This document shows positions 16,252-25,254 of a DNA stretch of 64,000 bases, in pieces. A program made the position numbers and the translations under genes. The notes below the pieces were generated by a model that saw nothing but the letters and a program-made list of their open reading frames with translations, made no database searches and was not told the DNA's origin. The first letter of the stretch is position 1. Each line of letters begins with the position of its first letter. The stretch lies in NCBI GenBank assembly GCA_028285145.1, contig JANQQC010000033.1, positions 1-64,000 of the forward strand, written 5' to 3'. The DNA comes from Hyphomonadaceae bacterium (GTDB lineage Bacteria; Pseudomonadota; Alphaproteobacteria; Caulobacterales; Hyphomonadaceae).

Positions 16252-18551
16252 TGTCGAAACCCAATGCCAATGCACGACTATTTAGCGACGGGCCTGCCCA
16301 TAATTGGGAGAGCGCATTTCCGATAGGAAACGGCCGGCTGGGAGCGATGATCTTCGGGCGCATTGGTCTGGAGCGCTTGCAGCTGAATGATGATACGCTC
16401 TGGTCGGGTGCCTCGCGCGACTTTTTGAAGTCAGGCGCAAAGGCCGCGCTCCAGACAGCCCGTCAGCATCTTGGCGAAGGCGACCCAGTGAAGGCTGAGG
16501 CCGTTCTCGCAGACGGGGTGATGCAGCACGTTGGACTGAACCTGCCGCCTTACCAACCACTTGGCGATTTGATGCTCGACTTTGCGCCCCTTATTGCGCC
16601 GGTCGAGGAGTATTGCGCAGAGCTCGATTTTGAAACGGGCGTCTACGCCTTGTCCTACCGCCAAGGCGAGACGGTTTTCAAACGTGAGATACTCGCGAGC
16701 GCGGACGCCGGACTTTTGGCCGTGAAACTAAGCGCAGATTCGCCATTTGATGTGACCATCAGTTTTACCCGCGAGTCCGGCCTTATCGAGTGTAAGTCGT
16801 CCGCCACAGGACTTGAGATTACAGGCGCTCAGGATGGCGGCGCGGGAGCAGGTTTTGCCGCCTTGATCGATCTCTCGGCGGACAAAGCAGCCGACGTGAC
16901 TACATTGGAAAGGGCGATCACGGTCATCGGCGCGCGCGAGCTCATGATAAGAGTCGCCGCATCGACAACCCATCGTGATCCTGATCCGCTGTCAGCGATC
17001 AAGACGCTCATAGCCATGGCGCCCGACTATGAGCGCATGAAGTCCCAGCACTGTCATGATCATGCAGGCTATTTCAAACGCGTCTCATTCGAGCTTGATA
17101 GCCCTTCAATGCTGGCTGGACTGCCGACGCCTTCGCGGGTGATGTACAATAGGTTTGGGATGGCTGATCCGCAGCTGCCGGTGCTGTATTTCAATTTTGC
17201 GCGGTATCTCATGCTCGCGGCCAGTCGTCCCGGCACGCTGGCGATGAACCTGCAGGGCATTTGGAACGACCGGATGCGCCCGCCATGGGGCAGCGGATAC
17301 ACGATCAATATCAATACACAGATGAATTACTGGTTGGCGGAGAGTGGTAATCTGGCCGAGCTTCATTCGCCTTTGTTTGACCTAGTAGACCGTTTGCGCG
17401 GGCCGGGCAGGGACGTAGCACAGAAGATTTACGGCGCGCGCGGCGTTGTTGCGCATCACAACACCGACATTTTTGGCCATGCCGTCCCGTTCGGGTCGCC
17501 ACAATGGGGCATGTGGCCAATGGGGTTCGCCTGGCTCGCGCTCCACCTTTGGGATCATTATGACTATGGCCGCGACAAGGCCTTCCTCGCTGAGCGCGCC
17601 TTGCCTGTCCTCGAAGCGGCCTCCGCCTTTCTCGTGGACTACATGTTCCAGACGCCCGGCGGCGACTGGGCGACAGGGCCGTCCATGTCGCCTGAGAACA
17701 CATACCGCCTCGACAATGGGGCGGAAGCCAGAGTGGCGCTATCGCCGACCATGGACCTGCAAATCATGCGCGAGGTTTTTAACAGGACGCTGGAGGCGAT
17801 GCAGACTATGGAATCGAGTTCGCCGTTAAAGGCGGAAGTTGAAACAGCCCTGACCAAACTGCCTGACCCTAAAATCGCATCTGACGGTCGCTTGCAGGAA
17901 TGGGCTGAGGGCTATGCCGAGGCGGAGCCTGGCCATCGCCATATTTCACATCTGTTCGGCCTCCATCCTGGGGCGCAGATTTCCCCATTGGCGACGCCGG
18001 ACCTGGCTGCTGCGGCGTCCAAATCCCTGGCCGACCGGCTGGAAGCAGGCGGCGGGCATACAGGCTGGAGTAGCGCCTGGATCATCAATTTCTATGCCCG
18101 CCTCCAACGCGGCGACGCGGCGCTTGATCAGCTGAATGACCTTTTGGTGAAATCGACGCTACCCAATTTGCTGGATGACCATCCACCGTTTCAGATTGAT
18201 GGGAATTTCGGCGGCGCCGCGGGAATCGCCGAGATGCTGCTGCAGTCGCATCTTGGGACGCTTGACCTGCTTCCAGCTCTGCCTGCGGCTTGGGTGTCCG
18301 GTCGCATTTCCGGACTGCGGGCGAGGGGCGGCTTTACCGTTTCAATGGATTGGCGCGACGGGGCTCTGACCGAAGCGCGCCTTGTCAGTCAAGCAGGCGA
18401 GCGTTGCCAGCTCCAATATCAAAAGGGCCGTCTCGCCGCTTTCGCCGCCGCCGGCGAGCAGATTGCGGTTCAAAAAGAGCACGCTGCGCCTCTGGCATTC
18501 AACACAAGTCGAGGTGAGACCATCACCCTGAAAGTAAGGGACATATTGTAA
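16251..18551 (+). CDS. GH95 alpha-L-fucosidase
   Basis: This 766-residue protein matches GH95 fucosidases from end to end: PIGNGRLGAMIFGRIGLERL, QLNDDTLWSG, LQGIWNDRMRPPWGSGY, NINTQMNYWLAE, PSMSPENTYRL, HRHISHLFGLHPG, GHTGWSSAWIIN, DGNFGGAAGIAEMLLQSH and LLPALPAAW. Residues equivalent to the known GH95 catalytic set are visible: Asn353 and Asn355, Glu482 and Asp650. The family cleaves alpha-1,2-linked L-fucose (some members L-galactose) with inversion. No signal peptide is seen, so it is probably cytoplasmic. Its ATG overlaps the symporter TAA by one base (16251), indicating translational coupling. It would release L-fucose for the dehydrogenase at 9-10 kb. Confidence 0.93.
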   Translation: MSKPNANARLFSDGPAHNWESAFPIGNGRLGAMIFGRIGLERLQLNDDTLWSGASRDFLKSGAKAALQTARQHLGEGDPVKAEAVLADGVMQHVGLNLPPYQPLGDLMLDFAPLIAPVEEYCAELDFETGVYALSYRQGETVFKREILASADAGLLAVKLSADSPFDVTISFTRESGLIECKSSATGLEITGAQDGGAGAGFAALIDLSADKAADVTTLERAITVIGARELMIRVAASTTHRDPDPLSAIKTLIAMAPDYERMKSQHCHDHAGYFKRVSFELDSPSMLAGLPTPSRVMYNRFGMADPQLPVLYFNFARYLMLAASRPGTLAMNLQGIWNDRMRPPWGSGYTININTQMNYWLAESGNLAELHSPLFDLVDRLRGPGRDVAQKIYGARGVVAHHNTDIFGHAVPFGSPQWGMWPMGFAWLALHLWDHYDYGRDKAFLAERALPVLEAASAFLVDYMFQTPGGDWATGPSMSPENTYRLDNGAEARVALSPTMDLQIMREVFNRTLEAMQTMESSSPLKAEVETALTKLPDPKIASDGRLQEWAEGYAEAEPGHRHISHLFGLHPGAQISPLATPDLAAAASKSLADRLEAGGGHTGWSSAWIINFYARLQRGDAALDQLNDLLVKSTLPNLLDDHPPFQIDGNFGGAAGIAEMLLQSHLGTLDLLPALPAAWVSGRISGLRARGGFTVSMDWRDGALTEARLVSQAGERCQLQYQKGRLAAFAAAGEQIAVQKEHAAPLAFNTSRGETITLKVRDIL

Positions 18552-20143
18552 TGTTGAGATTGTCTAGACGGCTTCAAACCGGGCTTATGCCTCTCTTACT
18601 AACGGCCGCCTTGTTAGCAGCGACGGCTTGTGAAGTCCGCGAAGGTGCGGCCGAAGCAAATCAGTCTGCCGAACAGCAGATGGCATCGCCAGACCGCCCG
18701 AACATCATCATTATATATATGGATGATCTCGGGATAGGCGACCTTGAAGCTTACAATCCCGCTTCGAAAATCCCGACACCCAATCTGAACACGCTTGCAC
18801 ACAGCGGACTTGTATTCACCGACGCCCACAGCGCCTCGGCTGTCTGCACGCCGTCGCGCTACGCGCTGCTGACCGGAGAATACGCCTGGCGCACCTGGCT
18901 AAAGATTGCCGTCGTCGGCGGGTATTCCCCGAGCGTGATCAGCGCTGATACGCCAACACTGCCTGAAATGCTGCAGGCGGAGAGTTATCAAACCGCAATG
19001 GTCGGCAAATGGCACCTTGGTTGGGGCAGTGATCAGGGCGATCTTAGCAAATGGATGACCGGGTTTACCGATAATCCTGTCTCCTTTGACAGCCCGCCGG
19101 ACTTGCGCCCGACAACGCTCGGATTTGACTGGTTTTACGGCATCTCCGCCTCGCTCGACATGCCGCCTTATGCCTATCTTGAAAACGGCGTCTATGTGGA
19201 GCCGCCGACGAAGGAGATCCCTGCTCGCGGTGAAGGCTCAGCCTATCTTGATGGCGGTTTTTACTGGCGCGCCGGAGAGATTGCGGAGAATTTCGATTTC
19301 GATGCGGTCGAGCCACACCTTGTTGAGAAGGTCACTGATTATATCAAGGTCTATGGAGAAGGTGAGCGGCGCCAGCCTTTCTTCCTCTATTATGCTTCCC
19401 CGGCGCCGCATACGCCTATTCTGCCGGCAGATGAATTTGAAAATGTCTCCGAGGCGGGGATTTACGGCGATTTTGTTGCGCAGACCGATGCTTCAGTTGG
19501 GCGCATTCTCGCTGAGCTGCAGGCCCAGGGTCTGACCGAGGAAACGCTCATCATATTCTCCAGTGATAATGGCGGCATCAACTACGGCATGCTGACGCCA
19601 ACGGGGCATCGGACAAACGCTGATCTTAGAGGTCAGAAGTCAGACCTTTACGAGGGCGGGCATCGCGTTCCCTTCATCGTGAGTTGGCCTGGCGTCATCG
19701 AGCCAGGAACCTCAGATGAACTGGTTGTGATGACGGATATTTTCGCAACGATTGCGGATATTCTGAATGTGACGCTCGAAGATCAGGCAGCTGTAGACGG
19801 CTTCAGCTTCGCCCACGCACTCACCGATGTGGATGGGAACAGCCAGAAAATCAGGGACCACGCCGTGATGCACTCCCTGTTCGGAACCTTCGCCATCCGC
19901 GAGGGGGATTGGAAACTTATCCTTGACGGTCAGAGCGGGGGCTATGGCGCGTCCTATCCGGCATTGATGGAAGGGCGCCTGCCAGACCCCATGCCTGAGG
20001 ACTATCGCCTGTACAATCTCGCCGTCGATCCCGGCGAGACAACCGATCTCGCCGCCGAGTATCCCGAGATTGTGGTGCGCCTTTCCGAGCGTCTCGCAGC
20101 GATCAGAGAAGAGGGGCGAAGCCGGACAATAAGCGCGCCATGA
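18551..20143 (+). CDS. sulfatase (S1 family), probable lipoprotein acting on sulfated fucan
   Basis: This 530-residue arylsulfatase-type enzyme has Asp58 and Asp59 in YMDDLG for metal binding. The C-x-P-S-R motif at Cys99-Arg103 (VCTPSRYALLTGEYAW) has Cys99 as the formylglycine precursor. Further motifs are MVGKWHLG, PHTPILP, IFSSDNGG, GQKSDLYEGGHRVPFIVSWPG and a C-terminal YRLYNLAVDPGETTDLA. The N-terminus has a hydrophobic signal and a lipobox-like AATAC (Cys27), so it is probably exported and lipid-anchored. Sulfatases of this class hydrolyse sulfate esters on polysaccharides such as fucoidan. Activation needs a formylglycine-generating enzyme, not seen in this window. Its ATG overlaps the GH95 stop by one base. 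Confidence 0.92.
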   Translation: MLRLSRRLQTGLMPLLLTAALLAATACEVREGAAEANQSAEQQMASPDRPNIIIIYMDDLGIGDLEAYNPASKIPTPNLNTLAHSGLVFTDAHSASAVCTPSRYALLTGEYAWRTWLKIAVVGGYSPSVISADTPTLPEMLQAESYQTAMVGKWHLGWGSDQGDLSKWMTGFTDNPVSFDSPPDLRPTTLGFDWFYGISASLDMPPYAYLENGVYVEPPTKEIPARGEGSAYLDGGFYWRAGEIAENFDFDAVEPHLVEKVTDYIKVYGEGERRQPFFLYYASPAPHTPILPADEFENVSEAGIYGDFVAQTDASVGRILAELQAQGLTEETLIIFSSDNGGINYGMLTPTGHRTNADLRGQKSDLYEGGHRVPFIVSWPGVIEPGTSDELVVMTDIFATIADILNVTLEDQAAVDGFSFAHALTDVDGNSQKIRDHAVMHSLFGTFAIREGDWKLILDGQSGGYGASYPALMEGRLPDPMPEDYRLYNLAVDPGETTDLAAEYPEIVVRLSERLAAIREEGRSRTISAP

Positions 20144-21330
20144 TCACAACGCGCAGCTCTGTCGACGCAGCCGTGAATATTGCGGACCTGCGCCGCCTTG
20201 CCCGAAAACGAGCGCACAAAATGGTGTTCGATTATATTGATGGCGGCGCAGAGGATGAGCAAACACTGCGCCGTAACAGCGCCGCTTTTGCAGGTCATCG
20301 TCTCATCCACAAAGTCCTGACAGGCGTCGATCATGTAGATCCGTCCATAACGCTTCTGGGCGAGTGTTTGCCTGTTCCCTTTATTCTTTCACCAGCAGCA
20401 GGAAATCGCCTGTTTCATATAGAAGGCGAGCGTGCGGTCGCGAAAGCGGCCAATGATATTGGTACGGTGTATTCGCTCTCAACCTTGTCGAGTGTGTCGA
20501 TCGAAGACGTCGCAAAGCTGACAGCCGCGCCAAAGTGGTTTCAGCTCTATGTCTGGAAAGACCGCGCTCTTGTAAAGAAGATGCTGGACCGTGCAAAAGG
20601 GGCTGGATTTACAGCCCTTATTCTCACCGCCGACTTCCCGATCGCTGGCCAACGCGAACGTGATATTCGCAATGGATTCACAATCCCGCCCACGGTCGGA
20701 CCCAAGCAGTTGATCGAAGCGATGCGCCGTCCCGCCTGGTCATGGGACTATCTGCGCAGCGAAAAGATTCGGTACGCAAACATTTCCGAAGACACATCGG
20801 CTGTCAGCCTGTCTGATTTTGTCGCCGAGCAATTACATACGGGCTTTAACTGGGACGACGCGCAGTGGGTTTTGGACGCGTGGGGCGGCCCGGCTCTCCT
20901 GAAAGGGGTCATGCATCCAGCAGATGCTCAGCGTGCTCGCAATATGGGCTTTGCCGCCGTCGCGATCTCCAATCACGGGGGACGCCAACTCGACGGCGAA
21001 GCAGCGCCGTTAGATGTGCTGCCGGCTATTCGTCATAGCGTAGGGCCGGACTTTCCACTGATCCTTGACGGCGGCGTGCGACGAGGCAGCGATGTTCTCA
21101 AAGCGCTGTTGATTGGTGCCAATGCTGTGAGTTTTGCACGTCCCTATCTCTACGGTCTTGCAGCAGCCGGATTTCATGGCGTGCAGCGCGCGCTGAACAT
21201 CCTGTCTGAGGAGTTGAAGCTGTCCATGGCGCTCGCTGGCCTCGTCGATCTTAAAACCCTCAGCCCGGACATGCTGATCAGGCCGTCTGGCGGAGTTCCC
21301 AAAAGCAGAAAGGCTTATAATGACGGCTGA
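20140..21330 (+). CDS. lldD: FMN-dependent alpha-hydroxy acid dehydrogenase, probable L-lactate dehydrogenase
   Basis: This 396-residue protein belongs to the FMN-dependent alpha-hydroxy acid oxidase/dehydrogenase family. It shows FDYIDGGAEDEQTL, PFILSPAAGNRLFH, WFQLYVWKDRALVKKMLDRA, ALILTADFP, the active-site His279 in AISNHGGRQLDG, and LILDGGVRRGSDVLKALLIGANAV for FMN phosphate binding. The expected substrate is L-lactate, oxidised to pyruvate with electrons passed to the respiratory chain. This fits exactly, since the diketo acid hydrolase of this locus yields L-lactate plus pyruvate. The ATG overlaps the sulfatase TGA by four bases and the next gene starts inside its 3' end. The family is certain; lactate is inferred from the pathway. 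Confidence 0.88.
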   Translation: MITTRSSVDAAVNIADLRRLARKRAHKMVFDYIDGGAEDEQTLRRNSAAFAGHRLIHKVLTGVDHVDPSITLLGECLPVPFILSPAAGNRLFHIEGERAVAKAANDIGTVYSLSTLSSVSIEDVAKLTAAPKWFQLYVWKDRALVKKMLDRAKGAGFTALILTADFPIAGQRERDIRNGFTIPPTVGPKQLIEAMRRPAWSWDYLRSEKIRYANISEDTSAVSLSDFVAEQLHTGFNWDDAQWVLDAWGGPALLKGVMHPADAQRARNMGFAAVAISNHGGRQLDGEAAPLDVLPAIRHSVGPDFPLILDGGVRRGSDVLKALLIGANAVSFARPYLYGLAAAGFHGVQRALNILSEELKLSMALAGLVDLKTLSPDMLIRPSGGVPKSRKAYNDG

Positions 21331-23812
21331 AACAGTAAGGTCAGAACAGGCTCATAGTTTTTCTGAGTCTGAGAACGCAAAGATTGATCTCCTTCTATCG
21401 AAGCTCACACTCGAAGAGAAAGTGGGTTTGCTTTCCGGGAAAGACTTTTGGAGTCTCAAACCTGTCGAAAGGCTCGGTATTCCCTCGCTGTGTGTTTCCG
21501 ATGGACCGACCGGTTTGCGATCGATCAATTCCGATCCCGCCACGGTCTTTCCCGTTGGCGTTGCGCTTGCCTCTTCGTGGGACCGTTCCTTGGTCTGTGA
21601 GATGAGCGCCGCCATTGGCCGCGAAGCGATCGCGCACGGGGTCGATGTGCTTCTGGCGCCCGGCTTGAACATCCAGCGCACCCCGCTTGGAGGACGCAAT
21701 TTCGAGTATTACTCAGAAGATCCGCACCTGTCTTCGGAGATTGGCATTGCTTATGTCGAAGGCGTGCAGAGCGAAGGCGTCGGCACATCCGTCAAACATT
21801 ATGTGGCCAATAATCAGGAGCATATGCGGATGCAGGGCTCATCGAATGTTACAACCCGCGTCCTGAATGAGGTCTATCTCGCCTCGTTTGAGCCCGTAAT
21901 CAAGGAAGCCGGGCCGTGGACCGTCATGTCGGCTTATAATCGCGTAAACGGAACCTTCGCATCCGAACACGACGCCCTTCTGAATGGGGTCCTGAAAACC
22001 GAATGGGGCTTTGATGGCGTTGTCGTTTCCGACTGGGCGGCGGCGAAATCAACGGTTGCGTCGGCCAATGGCGGGCTCGATTTGGAAATGCCAGGTCCCG
22101 GCGCTTTCTATGGCGAGGCCCTGCTGACGGCTGTTGAGGCAGGACAGGTCACTGAGGCGACTGTCGACGACCATGCGCGTCGGGTTTTGGGACTGATCGT
22201 GCGCTGTGGTTTGCTCGATGGCGATCCGAAATCGTCGCGTGCGGAGCTTTGCACGCCAAAGCACAGGCAACTCGCTCGCCAGGCGGCCGCAAACAGTATG
22301 GTACTCCTCAAAAATGATACGGCGCTTTTGCCTCTGGACACGACGCGTTCAATCGCCGTGATTGGCGGTCTTGCCGATCATCCTGCGATACAGGGAGGCG
22401 GCAGCTCGCAGGTTTCTCCAGATCGGATCGTGACCCCTCTGGAAGGTTTGAGAGAGGCGCTGGGCGGTGAAGCTGCACTGACTTTTGAACGCGGTATTGA
22501 CCATGAACCCAGCCCGCCCATTCTCGATGGCAGATTGTTGTCGCCGGAGGCCGGCAGCCCGCAAAAGGGCTTGTCGGTCCGCTATTTCGATAATCCGGAC
22601 TTTAAGGGCGAACCTGTTCACCGGGGCATCGAATGGCATTTCGCGAAACTTGGTTTTGGCGCGGCGGCCCAAACCGACAATGATCTTTCCTTCAGCGCTG
22701 AATGGACCGGCTTTATCACACCCCGCTATTCCGGCGTGCATGACCTTCTGATTACGCACTCAAATCCTGATGTTGAGGTGATCCTTGATGATGAAACGCT
22801 GGTCGGGGACGGGACAGACAGGAAAAGCGAATTGCTGTTCATGATCTTGCCGATGAACCGGCGCACCGCAAATGTTCGCCTGGAGGCGGGGCGGAGCTAT
22901 CCAATCACCGTGCGCTATCGCCAGACCAATGAGATGTCGATCCGGGCATTTAACATCTTCAACATCTTCATGCGGGAACCCGCGCCAGAACGCGATGCGG
23001 CCATCAATGCGGCTGTAAAAGCAGAGCAGGCAATCGTTTTTGCAGGCACCGGGACCACTGCCGAGACCGAAGGCAAAGACCGTGCAAGTATGCGGTTGAG
23101 TGATAAGCAGAACCAGTTGATCGAAGATGTCCTGGCGGCCAATCCAAACACGATTGTTGTGCTGAACACAGGCGGGCCCGTCGAAATGCCATGGGCAGAC
23201 CGTGTTCGCGCCATCGTACAAATGTGGTTACCAGGGCAGGAGGGCGGTCACGCCCTGTCTGATATCCTGATGGGCAAAACCAACCCATCCGGGAAGTTGC
23301 CGGTGACTTTCCCGAAACGCTATGAAGACAACCCAACATACTTGCACTATCCGGGAAACCTGCACGTTGATTATGGCGAGGGGCTTTTTGTCGGTTACAA
23401 GCACTATGACGCCATGGAGCTCGAGCCGCTTTTCCCGTTTGGGCATGGTCTGTCCTATAGCCGTTTTGAGTTATCAAACGCTAGGCGCATGTCGGGTTCG
23501 AAGTTGGACGAGATGGTTTCAGTGTCTGTCGACCTCAAGAACGTCGGCGATCTGCAAGGCGCTGAAACACTACAGGTCTATGTCGAGGACACTGTGACGA
23601 CAGAAACGATGCCAAGGAGGCAACTGCGTGCATTCGAGAAAGTGTGTCTCGCCGCCGGCGAAGCACGGACTGTTCGCTTTGACTTACCGCCGCGGGCATT
23701 CTCGTGGTTCGATCCTGACACAGGGAGCTGGCAGAAGACGCCTGGCTTGCACCGGGTGCATATTGGTACCTCCTCGCGAGATCTTCCGATTTCAATGGAC
23801 GTCATTCTCTGA
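21320..23812 (+). CDS. GH3 family glycosidase with PA14 domain
   Basis: This 830-residue GH3 enzyme has the N-terminal barrel SDGPTGLRS, LLAPGLNIQRTPLGGRNFEYYSEDP, SVKHYVANNQE, and the nucleophile Asp238 in GVVVSDWAA. The C-terminal alpha/beta domain begins LLKNDTALLPLD and contains a PA14 insertion at about residues 415-545 (LSVRYFDNPDFKG, WTGFITPRYSGVHDL). A fibronectin-III-like end follows (GHGLSYSRFELSNA, VDLKNVGDLQGAETLQVYV). Members with PA14 are usually beta-glucosidases or beta-xylosidases acting on oligosaccharides. No signal peptide is visible. It overlaps the lactate dehydrogenase gene by 11 bases and ends the operon. It suggests the polysaccharide contains a second, beta-linked sugar besides fucose. 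Confidence 0.92.
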   Translation: MTAETVRSEQAHSFSESENAKIDLLLSKLTLEEKVGLLSGKDFWSLKPVERLGIPSLCVSDGPTGLRSINSDPATVFPVGVALASSWDRSLVCEMSAAIGREAIAHGVDVLLAPGLNIQRTPLGGRNFEYYSEDPHLSSEIGIAYVEGVQSEGVGTSVKHYVANNQEHMRMQGSSNVTTRVLNEVYLASFEPVIKEAGPWTVMSAYNRVNGTFASEHDALLNGVLKTEWGFDGVVVSDWAAAKSTVASANGGLDLEMPGPGAFYGEALLTAVEAGQVTEATVDDHARRVLGLIVRCGLLDGDPKSSRAELCTPKHRQLARQAAANSMVLLKNDTALLPLDTTRSIAVIGGLADHPAIQGGGSSQVSPDRIVTPLEGLREALGGEAALTFERGIDHEPSPPILDGRLLSPEAGSPQKGLSVRYFDNPDFKGEPVHRGIEWHFAKLGFGAAAQTDNDLSFSAEWTGFITPRYSGVHDLLITHSNPDVEVILDDETLVGDGTDRKSELLFMILPMNRRTANVRLEAGRSYPITVRYRQTNEMSIRAFNIFNIFMREPAPERDAAINAAVKAEQAIVFAGTGTTAETEGKDRASMRLSDKQNQLIEDVLAANPNTIVVLNTGGPVEMPWADRVRAIVQMWLPGQEGGHALSDILMGKTNPSGKLPVTFPKRYEDNPTYLHYPGNLHVDYGEGLFVGYKHYDAMELEPLFPFGHGLSYSRFELSNARRMSGSKLDEMVSVSVDLKNVGDLQGAETLQVYVEDTVTTETMPRRQLRAFEKVCLAAGEARTVRFDLPPRAFSWFDPDTGSWQKTPGLHRVHIGTSSRDLPISMDVIL

Positions 23813-23922
23813 GATGCGAACAGAGATAACCCTACACGCGCAAATCGGCTCACGTCTGGAGAGAGGACAGATACACCTGCGATGACAACCAAACCTGTCT
23901 CTGAACCACGCCAGCTTGCTCC

Positions 23923-24564
23923 ATGAGTCCTGACGATCTAGCGGGGCTTCACCCAGAATTGTTTCACGTGACCGAGCCTGGCGCGAATGTCACGATCCGG
24001 CAATACGGCCTGTTATCATCTGAGCGATTGCTGGACCTGTTGAACATCGAACCGGCCCAGCGCGCCCGGTTCACACAAAAACGAAGACCTGAGGCGGTCG
24101 AGCTGGAGCATGATGCTTCGGGGAGGTTTGTTCTAAATGACAACCTGCCGCTTACCGAGAAAGCACTGGCCGGCTGCCTCGATGACGGACTTCAGCCTTC
24201 CGACTGGTTAAAGATCTTGAACGGCAAAGTCTTCTTCTGGCCAAGTCGCGCGACATTGGATCGGTTACTCAACGCTCGGTTAAACAGATGGAGGTCTCGC
24301 GAGGTTCTCGTGCTGAACGCTCTATCTTTGCTTCAGGACAACTGGGACAGAGTAAGAGTTTGTCCCATAAACTCCGGATCAACCATTCGCAAACCGGCGC
24401 GGCGCGGGCTTTCAACCTTCTCGCGTCCTTCCGATTATTCGTATCCAGAATGGCGCAAGCTGCGTGGGGGCTATGACAGGATTGTCGAGATCACTGTCGA
24501 TGGCGGTGTTGAAGATATCTCCAAACACATCATCGACGTGTTTCAAACCGAACCGGTCTCCTAA
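23923..24564 (+). CDS. DUF7002 family protein
   Basis: This 213-residue protein resembles the DUF7002 family: LHPELFHVTEPGANVTIRQY, GLLSSERLLDL, EAVELEHDASG, LPLTEKALAGCLDDGLQPSDW, LNGKVFFWPSRATLDRLL, CPINSGSTIRKPARRG and DRIVEITVDGGVEDISKHI. The function is unknown to me; the His/Thr pattern and G-L-L-S opening resemble ADP-ribosyltransferase-fold proteins (DarT-like), a weak impression only. It lies 110 bases after the GH3 gene on the same strand, but a link to fucose use is not required. The ATG at 23923 fits the family's usual beginning. No signal peptide or membrane segment is seen. Confidence 0.7.
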   Translation: MSPDDLAGLHPELFHVTEPGANVTIRQYGLLSSERLLDLLNIEPAQRARFTQKRRPEAVELEHDASGRFVLNDNLPLTEKALAGCLDDGLQPSDWLKILNGKVFFWPSRATLDRLLNARLNRWRSREVLVLNALSLLQDNWDRVRVCPINSGSTIRKPARRGLSTFSRPSDYSYPEWRKLRGGYDRIVEITVDGGVEDISKHIIDVFQTEPVS

Positions 24565-24664
24565 GGCGGCTTGTCTGCCTTTCGCGAGCGCCGGAAAGCG
24601 GCCCCGATCCGATTGTGGGTGCTCGGACCGTTAGAGGCGAATGAGTTTCCTCTCAGAAGCTCAG

Positions 24665-25225
24665 CTAACGCGGCCGCCCGCCAGGAGGGGTTTGGCCCGG
24701 CGGTGGGCGCATTTGACCACGCATTGAAGATGGCATCCTTGCCGGCCGCCTGGGCAGGCGCGCCAGGAGTTCGTTTCGGGAGAGTGTGCGATCCTGGTTC
24801 GCGTCGAAGGCGGCGTATTCCTGTTCCCACCCGATTTCAAATTCTACTACAGAGATCTGTCCGCTCAGATCTGTGTCGAAGGAAAGGCGGTTGGGCAGCG
24901 TCTCTCTTGAGCCCATCGCCAACAAGGCCCATTCTTCAAACTCCATGCTGCTCAGAGTGCCGTCCGCATTGGTATCGGCCGTCTGCCAATGGTCCTTTAA
25001 GGCAGCGTCGAGCTCAGTGTCAGTGACAATTTGATCGCCATTCTGATCAAGCGTCGCCAGGAACAGCCCCGCTGGATTGGTTACCAGACCTGAGCCGATG
25101 ATCCGTTGAACTTTGCCGCCCTGAGCGCCAGCTCCCCGCTCCGACGCCGGCTCGTCTCCGTTGGTCGAGCAGGCCGAAAGGAAACTGATCGTCGCCCCGA
25201 CAGTCATGGCAATGAGTGCTCGCAT
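24665..25225 (-). CDS. EF-hand domain lipoprotein
   Basis: This 186-residue protein starts at ATG 25225, ten bases after GGAGG; the in-frame extension upstream lacks support. The signal sequence ends in the lipobox LSAC, giving a lipid-anchored Cys. Several EF-hand calcium loops follow: DQNGDQIVTDTEL, DTNADGTLSSMEF, DTDLSGQISVVEF and DANQDRTLSRNEL, each with the D-x-N/D-x-D-G spacing or a near variant. The C-terminus is Pro/Arg rich. It probably binds calcium in the periplasm or on the outer membrane. It is directly downstream of the large autotransporter (gap about 30 bases), suggesting co-expression. Confidence 0.85.
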   Translation of the reverse strand: MRALIAMTVGATISFLSACSTNGDEPASERGAGAQGGKVQRIIGSGLVTNPAGLFLATLDQNGDQIVTDTELDAALKDHWQTADTNADGTLSSMEFEEWALLAMGSRETLPNRLSFDTDLSGQISVVEFEIGWEQEYAAFDANQDRTLSRNELLARLPRRPARMPSSMRGQMRPPPGQTPPGGRPR

Positions 25226-25254
25226 AAGATCGCCCTCCGGGCTTGAACTGGATA

